64,000 nt of DNA from DASYXT01 sp035934555 (GCA_035934555.1 DASYXT010000136.1:1-64000), one strand, 5' to 3'; counted from the stretch's first letter, positions 8,830 to 17,249 are shown. Made by a program: numbers and translations. The notes: generated from the sequence alone by a model not told the origin.

Positions 8830-9582
8830 ATGAATGATGAAAGCTCCTATGTCGTCCTGATCCCGAGTTACAACACTGGCGCGAGATTGCGGGAGACTGT
8901 TTCCGAAGCGATCCGTTTTTGGCCACGCGTTTGGGTGATCATTGACGGCAGCACGGATGGGAGCGAACAGGCGTTGACACAGTTTGGGAACGGATCGCAC
9001 TTGAAGGTGATTAAGCTGGAACGGAATCAGGGGAAAGGAGGGGCGGTCATTGCAGGCCTGAAGGCCGCTCAAAAGGAGGGATTTCGTTTCGCGCTGGTGA
9101 TGGATGCTGATGGTCAGCATCCGGCCGATAGAATTCGGGAATTTATTCGCATTTCAAGGGACAACCTCGACGCGATGGTTCTCGGTGTGCCCATTTTCGC
9201 CGCCGACGCGCCTGTCACGCGCCGGCAGGGCCGAAGAATCGGTAACTGGTGGGCGAATCTTGAAACAATGTGGGGTGGCTTGGGCGATTCGTTGTTTGGA
9301 TTTCGGATTTATCCGATTAATGAAAGTTTACGGATATTGGAAAGTATCGCTGGCGCACGGGGCTACGATTTTGACACAGTCCTGGCGGTGAGGCTCTATT
9401 GGCGAAACGTGCGACCAATCAACGTCGGTGTACCGGTTCGATATTACTCGAGGGCTGCCGGCGGAGTTTCGCACTTTCGCTACGTGCGCCACAATCTGCT
9501 GCTGCTCAAAGCGCACGCCCTTTTGGTCCTGGGAATGACGCCACGTTTGCTCGCCTTATGGCGTATGAGGAAACGGATTTGA
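8830..9582 (+). CDS. GT2-family glycosyltransferase
   Basis: A 250-residue GT-A fold enzyme. The N-terminus MNDESSYVVLIPSYNTG is the classic nucleotide-binding strand; DGSTDGS (39-45) and DADGQH (92-97, DXD metal site) are present. The frame is open upstream to 8692, overlapping the PlsC gene, but homology begins at about 8836, so ATG 8830 is chosen; 8773 is an alternative. Short length and lack of transmembrane helices suggest a cytoplasmic-face sugar transferase of the dolichyl-phosphate-mannose-synthase-like branch. The stop overlaps the start of the deacetylase gene (TGATG), so the two are translationally coupled. Confidence 0.85.
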   Translation: MNDESSYVVLIPSYNTGARLRETVSEAIRFWPRVWVIIDGSTDGSEQALTQFGNGSHLKVIKLERNQGKGGAVIAGLKAAQKEGFRFALVMDADGQHPADRIREFIRISRDNLDAMVLGVPIFAADAPVTRRQGRRIGNWWANLETMWGGLGDSLFGFRIYPINESLRILESIAGARGYDFDTVLAVRLYWRNVRPINVGVPVRYYSRAAGGVSHFRYVRHNLLLLKAHALLVLGMTPRLLALWRMRKRI

Positions 9583-10421
9583 TGCGACGCGGGAGAATCT
9601 TATTTTGGGGCCTGTTTGTTCTGACGGCAGTCCCACCTTTATTCTTGTTTATTGGAGGGCTGAGTTGGCCTCTTGTCTGTGTTTTTCACCTGGTGGGTAT
9701 AGGTTGCCTTATTTACTCGTGCGTTACACCCAATTGCCGCTGGTTCGGACCGGTGGTCACGAGCTTTCGACCCAAGGGCAGAGAGGTCTGGCTGACATTG
9801 GATGACGGGCTTAGCCGCGAGCACACTCCACAAGTGCTCCAGCTACTCAAACGCTACGAAGCTAGAGCAACGTTTTTCCCAGTGGGACAAACTTTGGGAG
9901 CTTGCCCTGAGGTGGCCAGAGCGGTGATTGCCGCGGGCCATACTATCGCGAACCACTCGGCGACGCACCAGCCGGCTTGGTTTTGGGCTGCGATCCCAAA
10001 AACTGCAGCTCGTGAGATCGACGGCGGCCAGCAGATGATAGAAGCTCACACGGGTGAACGGACCCGATGGTTCCGACCGCCAGCAGGCATGGCAAATTTT
10101 TGTGTTCACCAGGCGCTGCATAAGCGCGCTTTGACATTGGTGGGCTGGTCTGCGCGCGGCTTTGACACTTCCTGGGAGGATGCCGAAGAGATTTTGCGTG
10201 AGATTTATCGAGATGTCAGGCCGGGGGCGATCGTTTTGCTGCATGAAACCTCATCGTTAGGGCGCAAGAACCAGGATGGCGTCTGCATTCTGGAGATGCT
10301 GCTTAGGCGGCTGAGCCTGGAAGAGTATCGCTTCGTCATTCCTTCCCACGAAGATCTTCTTTGCGCGCCCTCAGAAACACGAAGATCATACAAATTGGCT
10401 AGCCAAGCATCTGCAACATAA
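9582..10421 (+). CDS. Membrane-anchored polysaccharide deacetylase (NodB fold)
   Basis: A 279-residue protein starting inside the TGATG overlap with the upstream glycosyltransferase, which fixes the start at 9582. Two hydrophobic stretches near residues 8-25 and 30-48 anchor it to the membrane. The NodB domain has motif 1 LTLDDG (71-76), motif 2 HSATH (125-129, metal His residues) and motif 3 RPPAG (165-169), with a late LLHE motif. It should de-N- or de-O-acetylate a sugar on a lipid or glycan. Coupling to the GT suggests it acts on the sugar that enzyme adds. Confidence 0.87.
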   Translation: MRRGRILFWGLFVLTAVPPLFLFIGGLSWPLVCVFHLVGIGCLIYSCVTPNCRWFGPVVTSFRPKGREVWLTLDDGLSREHTPQVLQLLKRYEARATFFPVGQTLGACPEVARAVIAAGHTIANHSATHQPAWFWAAIPKTAAREIDGGQQMIEAHTGERTRWFRPPAGMANFCVHQALHKRALTLVGWSARGFDTSWEDAEEILREIYRDVRPGAIVLLHETSSLGRKNQDGVCILEMLLRRLSLEEYRFVIPSHEDLLCAPSETRRSYKLASQASAT

Positions 10422-10476
10422 TACGATTGCGACGCGCTGGCCTATTGGATTGGCGACCTTGGCCGAGAGCATTTTT

Positions 10477-11169
10477 ATGAATAAACGCGTTTTTCAAAAT
10501 GTTTTGTTCACAGCAGTGGTCTTGTGCCTGATGCTTTCAACCTGTCTGGAGAGTTCTGGGCAGAGCAGGATTAAAAAGAGAAAGAACAACCCGAAAAAAA
10601 CTCATGTTCTATATGTTCCACTCATTCCCAAAGCTACTGAATCCGGCTACAGTGGCGATCTGCCGGTGGGTGTTCAGGCAATTTATTTCGAAGTGATCGA
10701 TGAGCGGCAAGAAAGGGACGAAATTGGCCAGAATATTGAGGACTCTGACAAGCCCGCCATCAAGGTAGTCGCCGATGACGGGGACGGCCCAATCGATTTC
10801 ATTCGCAAGATGATGATCACGCAGTTTCAGGCGATTGGCATACGAGTGGCCGACAAACCTGAAGCCGCTCAACGGGTGGTAACTCTCAAATTGACGCGAT
10901 TTTGGGCGGAGGAAGCTCCAAGCTACCACGGCACGGTAGCGGCTGCTGTGGAGGTAAAGGATGGAAGCCGATCGCTTTGGCTCGGTGCGTCTGCCGGGGA
11001 ATCGAAACGTTTTGGACGCAGTCTCAGCACTGACAACTACCGAGAGACCTTGAGCGACGCAACGGTGCACATGATCAATAAAATCCTCGAACAACAGGGT
11101 TTCCGGGGAGCTATCGGTAAGAGATCAGAAGCGGTGTCGCATTTCCATATATACACGGTGGCCGAATGA
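10477..11169 (+). CDS. Secreted or lipoprotein-like protein, possibly YajG-like
   Basis: A 230-residue protein with signal sequence MNKRVFQNVLFTAVVLCLML followed by STC, an imperfect lipobox (Cys 23). ATG 10477 places the signal at the N-terminus. The mature part has the alternating strand/helix feel of the YajG/DUF4136-type lipoproteins (conserved-looking core VVTLKLTRFWAEE and a late TVHMINKIL helix), but this assignment is tentative. It lies 55 bp after the deacetylase gene on the same strand and is probably the last gene of that cassette. It could be an envelope accessory factor for the product. Confidence 0.6.
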   Translation: MNKRVFQNVLFTAVVLCLMLSTCLESSGQSRIKKRKNNPKKTHVLYVPLIPKATESGYSGDLPVGVQAIYFEVIDERQERDEIGQNIEDSDKPAIKVVADDGDGPIDFIRKMMITQFQAIGIRVADKPEAAQRVVTLKLTRFWAEEAPSYHGTVAAAVEVKDGSRSLWLGASAGESKRFGRSLSTDNYRETLSDATVHMINKILEQQGFRGAIGKRSEAVSHFHIYTVAE

Positions 11170-11249
11170 CGGCGCCCATCCAAAACATAAGGTGGTGCGC
11201 TTCCCCATTGAATTCCGCCGGCGCCCATTTTATCCCGAAGGGATGCCTG

Positions 11250-11446
11250 AGAAAAGAGCAACACTTCAGTGTTGGGTCCAACGTCCCTACAAGACGGTTC
11301 CGTCTCGAAGGGACGGCTGAAAGGTCCCGCACGCGGTCGGTTCTTTCGTTCGCACCAGTCGCGTCATCATTCGGCCGTCCCTTGGGGACTTGATTCATGT
11401 ATGACGCTCGCCCCCAACACTGAAGTGTTGGGCTTATTCTCAAACC
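11250..11446. repeat. REPIN: two inverted REP-A palindromes
   Basis: CAACACTTCAGTGTTG at 11259-11274 and CCAACACTGAAGTGTTGG at 11414-11431 are opposite-facing palindromes. The flanks match too: GAGAAaAgagC before the first mirrors the GCTTATTCTC after the second. The same unit occurs at 22787-22804. Two inverted REPs flanking a short spacer are the REPIN arrangement that RAYT transposases mobilise. The spacer contains further GAAGGGA/TCCCTT inverted words and no gene. Transcripts would form strong hairpins. Confidence 0.7.
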
Positions 11447-11617
11447 ATCTCCGCACAACCCTTTGAAGCAAGCCCAGGAGGCGTCGGTGAAGGGGGAGAG
11501 GAACCGGAAGAACAAGCGCGGGGCCGCGGAGGACAAGCCGGGGCCAGTATGATGGTGGCCGGGGCGGGCGGACCTGGTGGAGGATGATCAGGGTTACTTG
11601 CCTGAGGAGATGGCGGA

Positions 11618-11863
11618 TTAGGCCTCTCTCGCCAGAGTTTTTCTGGCGCGAACCGCAATCAGCCCGATGATAGCGACTCCGAACAGACGTGGACAGGAAG
11701 GCTCAGGCACGGGTGCTGCTTCAATGGAAAAGGTGGGGCGATAGCCCCCAAGGGTTTGCCATCCGCCCCCATTAACCTGCTGGTCTACTAAACCTAAGTC
11801 TAGAGGCGAATCTCTCCAAGCACCGTCGGTCGTGGAATTGAGGTCGAAAGGTGACGCAATTAT
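11618..11863 (-). pseudogene. C-terminal remnant of a PEP-CTERM protein
   Basis: On the minus strand an 81-codon frame without a start follows a stop at 11864-11866. It ends VPEPSCPRLFGVAIIGLIAV then RARKTLAREA: the PEP-CTERM tripartite sorting signal (VPEP box, hydrophobic helix, basic tail) that exosortases process. The upstream part (GAWRDSPLDLGLVDQQ...) looks like an ordinary secreted-domain fragment. No signal peptide or upstream continuation is readable, so the gene is 5'-truncated. It shows that this genome, or the donor of this DNA, had an exosortase system. Confidence 0.7.
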
Positions 11864-12004
11864 TCATTTAAACCTGTTATCAGGCTCGCTCCGGACCGAA
11901 GAAGTCGCACCACACGACGGCAGGGGTGGTCTGCTTAGCCGTTCTATTTTTCTTGCACAGCCGCACAGCGGGCTCGATGTTGAGTAATAGCCGCCGGCCG
12001 CACG

Positions 12005-12424
12005 ATGAAATACTTTGCTGTTATTGCTCTCGCGGTGCTGTTGGCCGTCGCAGTATGGTACGCGCGCCATCGCGGAGGAGATGTGGCGGCTCAGAACCAA
12101 CCAACCACCACATTACAAGACTTTAAGCGGCGCCCAGACGGAGCCTTTACTGCGGATGCCGGTGAGTTTTTGATGGGATTGGCCAAAGATGGCAAACTGC
12201 CCGGGTTTGCGCAGGGCGAGCACGGGAACATGCAGATCGGCGCGCCGGAGGCAGCCGTTGAATCCTATCCGGTCACACGGGCAGCGCACTTCAGTAAGGA
12301 TGGGGACACTTCGGATTACTTATATGTGGTGGTTCGTGATTCGGAGCGGGCTCCATGGCGGCTGCTGAAGGCAGCGCGGATGACCGCCGATGGACAGGTC
12401 ATCCAAGAGTTTACGATTCCATGA
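12005..12424 (+). CDS. Small membrane-anchored hypothetical protein
   Basis: A 139-residue frame with one N-terminal helix (FAVIALAVLLAVAVWYA) directly after MKY, then a soluble domain of about 110 residues with no recognised family. Composition is normal for the genome and the hydrophobic start argues that it is real. The C-terminus ends ...ADGQVIQEFTIP. Upstream is the PEP-CTERM remnant on the other strand; downstream the frame abuts the transposase fragment. Confidence 0.65.
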   Translation: MKYFAVIALAVLLAVAVWYARHRGGDVAAQNQPTTTLQDFKRRPDGAFTADAGEFLMGLAKDGKLPGFAQGEHGNMQIGAPEAAVESYPVTRAAHFSKDGDTSDYLYVVVRDSERAPWRLLKAARMTADGQVIQEFTIP

Positions 12425-12527
12425 AAGAGCGTTCAAGCCGGCCGATTTCCTGGAGTGGGCGAAGAAACAGGTGGCTGTGGCCAAAGAGCTCGTCAGTTGC
12501 TACGAGGCCGGGCCGACGTGCAAAGGG
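12423..12527 (+). pseudogene. IS110-like transposase fragment
   Basis: The +3 frame reads ERAFKPADFLEWAKKQVAVA then KELVSCYEAGPTCKG. The WAKKQ...VSCYEAGP block matches the region of IS110/IS1111-family transposases just before the second conserved domain. Both ends are missing. It lies between the preceding small gene and a RAYT-derived element, marking this as an insertion scar. Confidence 0.55.
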
Positions 12528-12535
12528 GCCTCTCA

Positions 12536-12711
12536 AGCCTGTACTGGATCCTTGAGCTCGCTTGACAATGCGCTATTTGGTTTTTGATAATGCGGCCATG
12601 CCAACGGCGCGCCAGGTGTGCTCCTGGCGGCGCTGAACAGAACACCCACGAGGTCCCTGGTCCAAACCCAACTAGGGATTTGAACGGAGATGCGAAGTGG
12701 AGGCTGGTACC
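12536..12711 (+). mobile_element. RAYT-derived non-autonomous element (copy 2)
   Basis: It starts AGCCTGTACTGGATCC, like 173-189, carries the RAYT promoter, and ends GAAGTGGAGGCTGGTACC (12694-12711), the near-inverse of the element end at 6735-6752. The start codon at 12598 opens only 12 codons (MPTARQVCSWRR) before a stop, so nearly the whole transposase is lost. An element with matched ends and no transposase could be mobilised in trans by a full RAYT elsewhere. Confidence 0.5.
12562..12591 (+). promoter_or_regulatory. RAYT promoter, copy 2 (intact spacing)
   Basis: Consensus TTGACA (12562-12567) and GATAAT (12586-12591) lie 18 bp apart. The ATG follows after 6 nt, at 12598, as in copy 1, so transcription would start at or very near the start codon (leaderless mRNA). 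This is the best sigma-70-type promoter visible in the window. Confidence 0.6.
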
Positions 12712-12904
12712 CCTTTTCCCTTTTCCTGGTCGCAGCCTCCAGCTCACGCCGCTGCCGGCGAGATTCCGACCGCAGCGCATGGCCTACGACTGAAGTGTCC
12801 AAATGGACGCGGCTTCTTGGCCAAGGCCACAAGTGACATGGATCGGGGCAATTCACATACTGGAGGATAAAGAGAGTAGAAGTGCCCCCGTGCTGGCATG
12901 AGGG

Positions 12905-14461
12905 ATGCTTTCGATGGGTCGAATGTTGCGGCAACTCTGGCAGTGTCTCTTTTTGGAACACGGTCCGGTCGGAACTGAGCAATGCTGGAAGCGACGCGCT
13001 CGGGACTCTCAGGTAGCTATCCTGCGCTGGCCAACAAGGGGATTGTGGAATCACTTAAGGAACTCTTGGTGCCGTCGCCGTGGGTGTCTAGGCTTATTGC
13101 TACCCATTTTCTGCTTTCCGATCATTTTCCCAAGTACCTGCCGGGCAGTCACTCTGACGACGCTGTGTTCGTTCAGTGGAACGAATGGCTCTCCTTGGAG
13201 TCTCATCCAGGGTGCTGATGGTAACTTTTACGGCATTACAGCAAGCGGCGGCTCTGGTTCGGGCACAGTGTTCCGAGTGACCCCTGACGGAGTGCTTACC
13301 ACGTTGGTTTCATTCAATGGCACCAATGGGGCAAATCCGCGCAGTGTGGTGCAAGGCACGAACGGGGACTTCTATGGCACGACGCAATACGGTGGTTCCG
13401 ACAACCTGGGTACGGTTTTTGAAATGGCGCCCGACGGCGTGCTCACAACACTTGTTTCGTTCAACGGCTTCAACGGCGCTAATCCCACTTCTGGTTTTGT
13501 GCTCGGAAAGGACGGTAATTTTTATGGCACAACAGATTTCGGCGGCGCCTACGAAGGCACGTGCACCGGCTGTACCAGCCCCCAAGGTCTCGGTACTATA
13601 TTTCAGATGACACCTCAGGGCGCTTTCACGACGCTAGCTTCATTCGATGGCACCAACGGCTGCGAACCAGTCAATGTTATCGAGGGCGCTGACGGCAACT
13701 TCTACGGTAGTGCCTATAGTAGTGGCACTAATTTTCAGGGCTATGGTTCAGTATTTAGAATGACGCCTGAGGGTGCCATCACCACGCTGTGGTCGTTCAA
13801 CGGCGCCAATAGTGGGCCGTGTCTCTTCGGGATCATTCAAGCAGCCGATAGCAGCCTTTGGGGCACAACTGACGGCGGGGCGCTCCTCGGAACCGTGGAC
13901 ACTGTATTCAGAGTCGCCACGAATGGAGACGAGACAACCTTGTTTTCATTCAACGGCATAAATGGCGCCCTCCCACGAAGGTTAGTCCAAGGCAGCGACC
14001 TCAACTTGTACGGGGTCACAGGTGCTGGCGGCATCGGTTACGCCGGCCCTTACTCCGGCGATGGGACGATATTCAGCATCGATCCTAATGGCATCTTCAC
14101 AACGGTAGTTTTCTTCAATGGCACGAATGGCTCTAACCCGGACGCACTGCTGCAAGGATCGGATGGCTACTTTTATGGCACGACCTTGAGCGGCGGCGCA
14201 GGCAGCGCAGGGACCGTCTTTCGTTTCACTCTTCCGCTGGCACCGGTGTTCCGGACTGTGACCGAAGCCCCTGGCGGTATCAATTTCACCTGGAGCGCTG
14301 TTTCGGGCCAGGTGTACCAAGTGGAGTACAAGATAGACTCGCATCAGGCGAACTGGAGCGATTTGGGGAGCCAGATCATGGCGACAAATGGCATAGCGGC
14401 CGCATCTGACACGACAGGGCCGGACCCTCAGCGCTTCTACCGCGTACGCCTGGTACCCTGA
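12905..14461 (+). CDS. Secreted Gloeo_Verruco-repeat protein
   Basis: Up to 518 residues. From about residue 85 it is built of repeats of ~45-60 residues around L..GxDGNFYGTTxxGG...GTVFRxTPxGxxTTLxSFNG, the signature of the Gloeo_Verruco repeat (TIGR03803 type), probably a beta-propeller-like extracellular fold. At least seven units are readable. A hydrophobic export segment (CLGLLLPIFCFPIIF) sits near residues 60-75, too deep for the 12905 start; a TTG at 13043 would place it properly after WNHLRNSWCRRR. The C-terminal ~75 residues (VFRTVTEAPGGINFTWSAVS onward) resemble a fibronectin-like end domain. The function is unknown; it is presumably surface-exposed. Confidence 0.75.
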   Translation: MLSMGRMLRQLWQCLFLEHGPVGTEQCWKRRARDSQVAILRWPTRGLWNHLRNSWCRRRGCLGLLLPIFCFPIIFPSTCRAVTLTTLCSFSGTNGSPWSLIQGADGNFYGITASGGSGSGTVFRVTPDGVLTTLVSFNGTNGANPRSVVQGTNGDFYGTTQYGGSDNLGTVFEMAPDGVLTTLVSFNGFNGANPTSGFVLGKDGNFYGTTDFGGAYEGTCTGCTSPQGLGTIFQMTPQGAFTTLASFDGTNGCEPVNVIEGADGNFYGSAYSSGTNFQGYGSVFRMTPEGAITTLWSFNGANSGPCLFGIIQAADSSLWGTTDGGALLGTVDTVFRVATNGDETTLFSFNGINGALPRRLVQGSDLNLYGVTGAGGIGYAGPYSGDGTIFSIDPNGIFTTVVFFNGTNGSNPDALLQGSDGYFYGTTLSGGAGSAGTVFRFTLPLAPVFRTVTEAPGGINFTWSAVSGQVYQVEYKIDSHQANWSDLGSQIMATNGIAAASDTTGPDPQRFYRVRLVP

Positions 14462-14707
14462 GCTGGAGGAGCGGTGGTTGACAAAGTCGGGGATGCCTAC
14501 CGTGCTACGGCAATTCTCTACGCGCTGTAAAACCAGAAAGGCTTCGGGTGGGCAGACGACACGGCACTGGAAGGTTTTGATGGGCACTTTGGGCTTAACA
14601 AGATCGATCTAACCATCACGCGGGAATCTGTCGAGTGCCCAAGCGAGTTGGCAACCCGCGCGGCTTGGTACAATGAAGCGCGGCCTGGCATGTCATTGGG
14701 TTTCTGA
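14462..14707 (+). pseudogene. Possible decayed coding frame with internal stop
   Basis: In the same frame as the preceding gene, after its stop, protein-like sequence continues: VVDKVGDAYRATAILYAL, a TAA, then NQKGFGWADDTALEGFDGHF and on to ...ATRAAWYNEARPGMSLGF and a stop at 14705-14707. The composition is plausible for a folded protein and the break is a single stop. No family was recognised and there is no start, so it may be the tail of a lost gene or chance. Confidence 0.3.
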
Positions 14708-14789
14708 ACCTCGATTCGTAACGGAGTGGACTTAAACCCAAAGTATTTTATGGGCTCTGAAGGTGTTCACCTCTTTGATAAATGGTGCA

Positions 14790-17249
14790 TCACGGCCTGA
14801 ACCTCTCGTACTGATAGAGGTCAAGAACCTCCTGGGTCGAAAGCGCGCGATTGAACATTCGAATATCGCCAAAGGCCCCGACCAGCGGGTAAAAGGCCGC
14901 AGGCACCTGGCCTAATCCAATTGCTGGATTGTTCTGCACGGCCGTTGGCCATGGTCCACTGGCTACAAGGGTTCCGTTCTGGAACAAGGCGATATTGGTA
15001 CCTGATCGCACGACGGTGGCTTGCCACCAGGTATTGCGTAATTGGGGTAGAAAGGCATGAACGTCCTCCACGGAACCGCCCGTTTTGTCAGCGACGACCT
15101 GCAAGTAATCGTGGCCGCCGGTATCCGCGTTGGTGTCCACGTTCGAGATCAGCCGAAGGTTTGCGCTAGTCGCGTCGCTCCCATTGGAGACAAGGCTGTG
15201 AACGTGGTACCCTCCCAGCCCGTTGGGAATATTCACCCAAGCGCTCAGCGTGAAATCCTGGTTGAAATCGAGATTGTTGGCGACGCCGATATAGGTTCCT
15301 GCTGAATTCGAGGTTGGATTCGAGGTGGTGTTCAGGTAGAGGGCACTCTGCTGGCCGAATCTATTGATGGAGTACTGCCCATCTTCCCCAAGCAGAGTGC
15401 CATTGTTGCCGTATCCACTGGCGTCATTGGCGCTTCCATTAAGAGGGTAGTACGCGACGAGGCCCTGCATGAAGGGTGCACCCAGGCGGAACATGTTGGC
15501 GCCGACAGCTCGCCAGGTGGGGTCGGAATTAAGGATAGGAAACCGCGCGCTGCGGAGCAGATTTGTTTCCTGCATCAGCCAATAGGCAATCGGCCCGGCG
15601 TCATTCTGCCAAATCAAGTCCAGGTTCCCATTGCCGAGCATATCCACGCCGGTGACAATCCGCCAGGTCTGCCCCCCGCTCGGCAGACTGAGCCGGGTTT
15701 GGCCCACCCAATTCGTGCCGTTCATCTGCCACACGGCCAGGTCACCCGAGGTGTTTTGCCAGACGATGTCGCTGTTTTGCCCATCAAATTTAACCGCGCC
15801 GATAATGTTCCAGCCGGGGCCGACAGGGACCGAGTTGAGGCGAAAACTGGACATGATGTTGGTGTGGTCCATCAACCAGACCGCCACCCACCCGGCACTG
15901 TGCTGCCACAAGATGTCCGGATAACCGTTGCCGTCGAAGTCGGCCGTGCCCACGATCCGCCATTGGGGGTCCACGGGGCTGGAATTCAGGCGCACACTGC
16001 TGACGTGATTGGTGCCGTCCATTAACCAAAGCGCCACCCATCCGGTCGTGTGATGCCAGAGCAAATCGGTGTTCCCGTCTGCCATAAAGTCGCCGGTGCC
16101 GACGATCTTCCAGTCCGTCCCGACCCCGCCGATATTTAGCCGCATCGCAGCGGTCCGGTTCGTTTGGTCCATCAACCAGACCGCCACTGCTCCGTCGGAG
16201 TGCTGCCACCACATTGTCCAGGTGCCGGGCGATTCATCATTGGTCGCGATAACGCTCAGATTCGCGTTACCACTGGTCGCACTACCAAGAGAATTGATGA
16301 CGGCAACCGAGTAGCTACCTGCGTCGCCCATTTGAAGATTGGTCAGTGAGAGCGACGCTGCGGTTGCGCCGCCGATCGGCGTCCCGTTCTTGAGCCACTG
16401 GAATGTCAGAGGCCGAGCCCCCACAGCCCCCGCCGTGAAAGCGATGTTTCTTCCGCAATAAAGCACTTGGCTCTGTGGTTGCTGGGTCAGTGTTGGCCAC
16501 GCGCACTTCCCCGCGCTGCCGGCGGTGTAGATGGCCGCGATTTCGTTTGTGCCCAGCGCCCGGCCGTAAATGCCGATTTCATCAATCAATCCGGCATACA
16601 ACGGGTTGGTGCCGTCGCCTGGCGGACGCTCACCAAAATACAGATTGTAAGTAGTCTGTGGCGTGAACACGCCGAGGTTCGTTTCCTGCACAACGGCGCC
16701 GTTCAGGAACAGGCGCGCCAGCCCGGATGTCTTGTCATAGGTTACCGCGATATGCTGGAAGACGTTCGACTGCACAAGGCCGGGCGCGGAACCAATCACA
16801 TGCCAGTTGCCCGCAGTATCGACGATGTTCGCGAAGAAGTAGCCTGGGGGGTCGTAATCGTGTCCAATCCAAAGATGGACACCGTAAGGCGGTCCGCCGA
16901 TATCCTGGCTCCATTCAATCACCGAATGTTGAGGCCCCACATCCGTCGGGTACACCCAGGCCTCGAGCGTTAAGCCATTGCTGGTGCCTAGGTTCAAGTT
17001 GGCGGAGGCGGGCACACGCACCGCATTGTTCACCCCGTTGAACCTGAAGGCAAGCCCCACCTCGCCAGGCGCGAAGTCGGTCCCGTTTAGCAGCACACCG
17101 TCATTCGTGCCGGCAGAGTCCCAGGCGTCGCCTTCGCCAGACCACCAGCCCACGATGCCGGGCGGAGGTGAGACACAATCGGTTGACCAGGTTTGGAATG
17201 CTGTAAGCAGGCAAACAACACCGATCAGCGCAGTCGCTTTTGTTTTCAC
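14790..17249 (-). CDS. Secreted LamG-Ig-FG-GAP-LamG protein
   Basis: An 819-residue protein with a signal peptide (MKTKATALIGVVCLLTAFQ). Domain order: a LamG/concanavalin-like domain (about 30-245, starting GIVGWWSGEGDAWDSAGTND), an Ig-like domain (about 250-335, QPQSQVLYCGRNIAFTAGAV), five repeats of about 45 residues resembling FG-GAP/VCBS units (DFDGNGYPDILWQHSAGWVA type; about 340-585), and a second LamG domain (about 595-810, GLVAYYPLNGSANDASGYGN). The second LamG carries the usual closing helix (FNRALSTQEVLDLYQYE). No catalytic motif is seen. It is probably a surface or secreted carbohydrate-binding or adhesive protein. No sorting signal is present at the C-terminus. Confidence 0.88.
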   Translation of the reverse strand: MKTKATALIGVVCLLTAFQTWSTDCVSPPPGIVGWWSGEGDAWDSAGTNDGVLLNGTDFAPGEVGLAFRFNGVNNAVRVPASANLNLGTSNGLTLEAWVYPTDVGPQHSVIEWSQDIGGPPYGVHLWIGHDYDPPGYFFANIVDTAGNWHVIGSAPGLVQSNVFQHIAVTYDKTSGLARLFLNGAVVQETNLGVFTPQTTYNLYFGERPPGDGTNPLYAGLIDEIGIYGRALGTNEIAAIYTAGSAGKCAWPTLTQQPQSQVLYCGRNIAFTAGAVGARPLTFQWLKNGTPIGGATAASLSLTNLQMGDAGSYSVAVINSLGSATSGNANLSVIATNDESPGTWTMWWQHSDGAVAVWLMDQTNRTAAMRLNIGGVGTDWKIVGTGDFMADGNTDLLWHHTTGWVALWLMDGTNHVSSVRLNSSPVDPQWRIVGTADFDGNGYPDILWQHSAGWVAVWLMDHTNIMSSFRLNSVPVGPGWNIIGAVKFDGQNSDIVWQNTSGDLAVWQMNGTNWVGQTRLSLPSGGQTWRIVTGVDMLGNGNLDLIWQNDAGPIAYWLMQETNLLRSARFPILNSDPTWRAVGANMFRLGAPFMQGLVAYYPLNGSANDASGYGNNGTLLGEDGQYSINRFGQQSALYLNTTSNPTSNSAGTYIGVANNLDFNQDFTLSAWVNIPNGLGGYHVHSLVSNGSDATSANLRLISNVDTNADTGGHDYLQVVADKTGGSVEDVHAFLPQLRNTWWQATVVRSGTNIALFQNGTLVASGPWPTAVQNNPAIGLGQVPAAFYPLVGAFGDIRMFNRALSTQEVLDLYQYERFRP

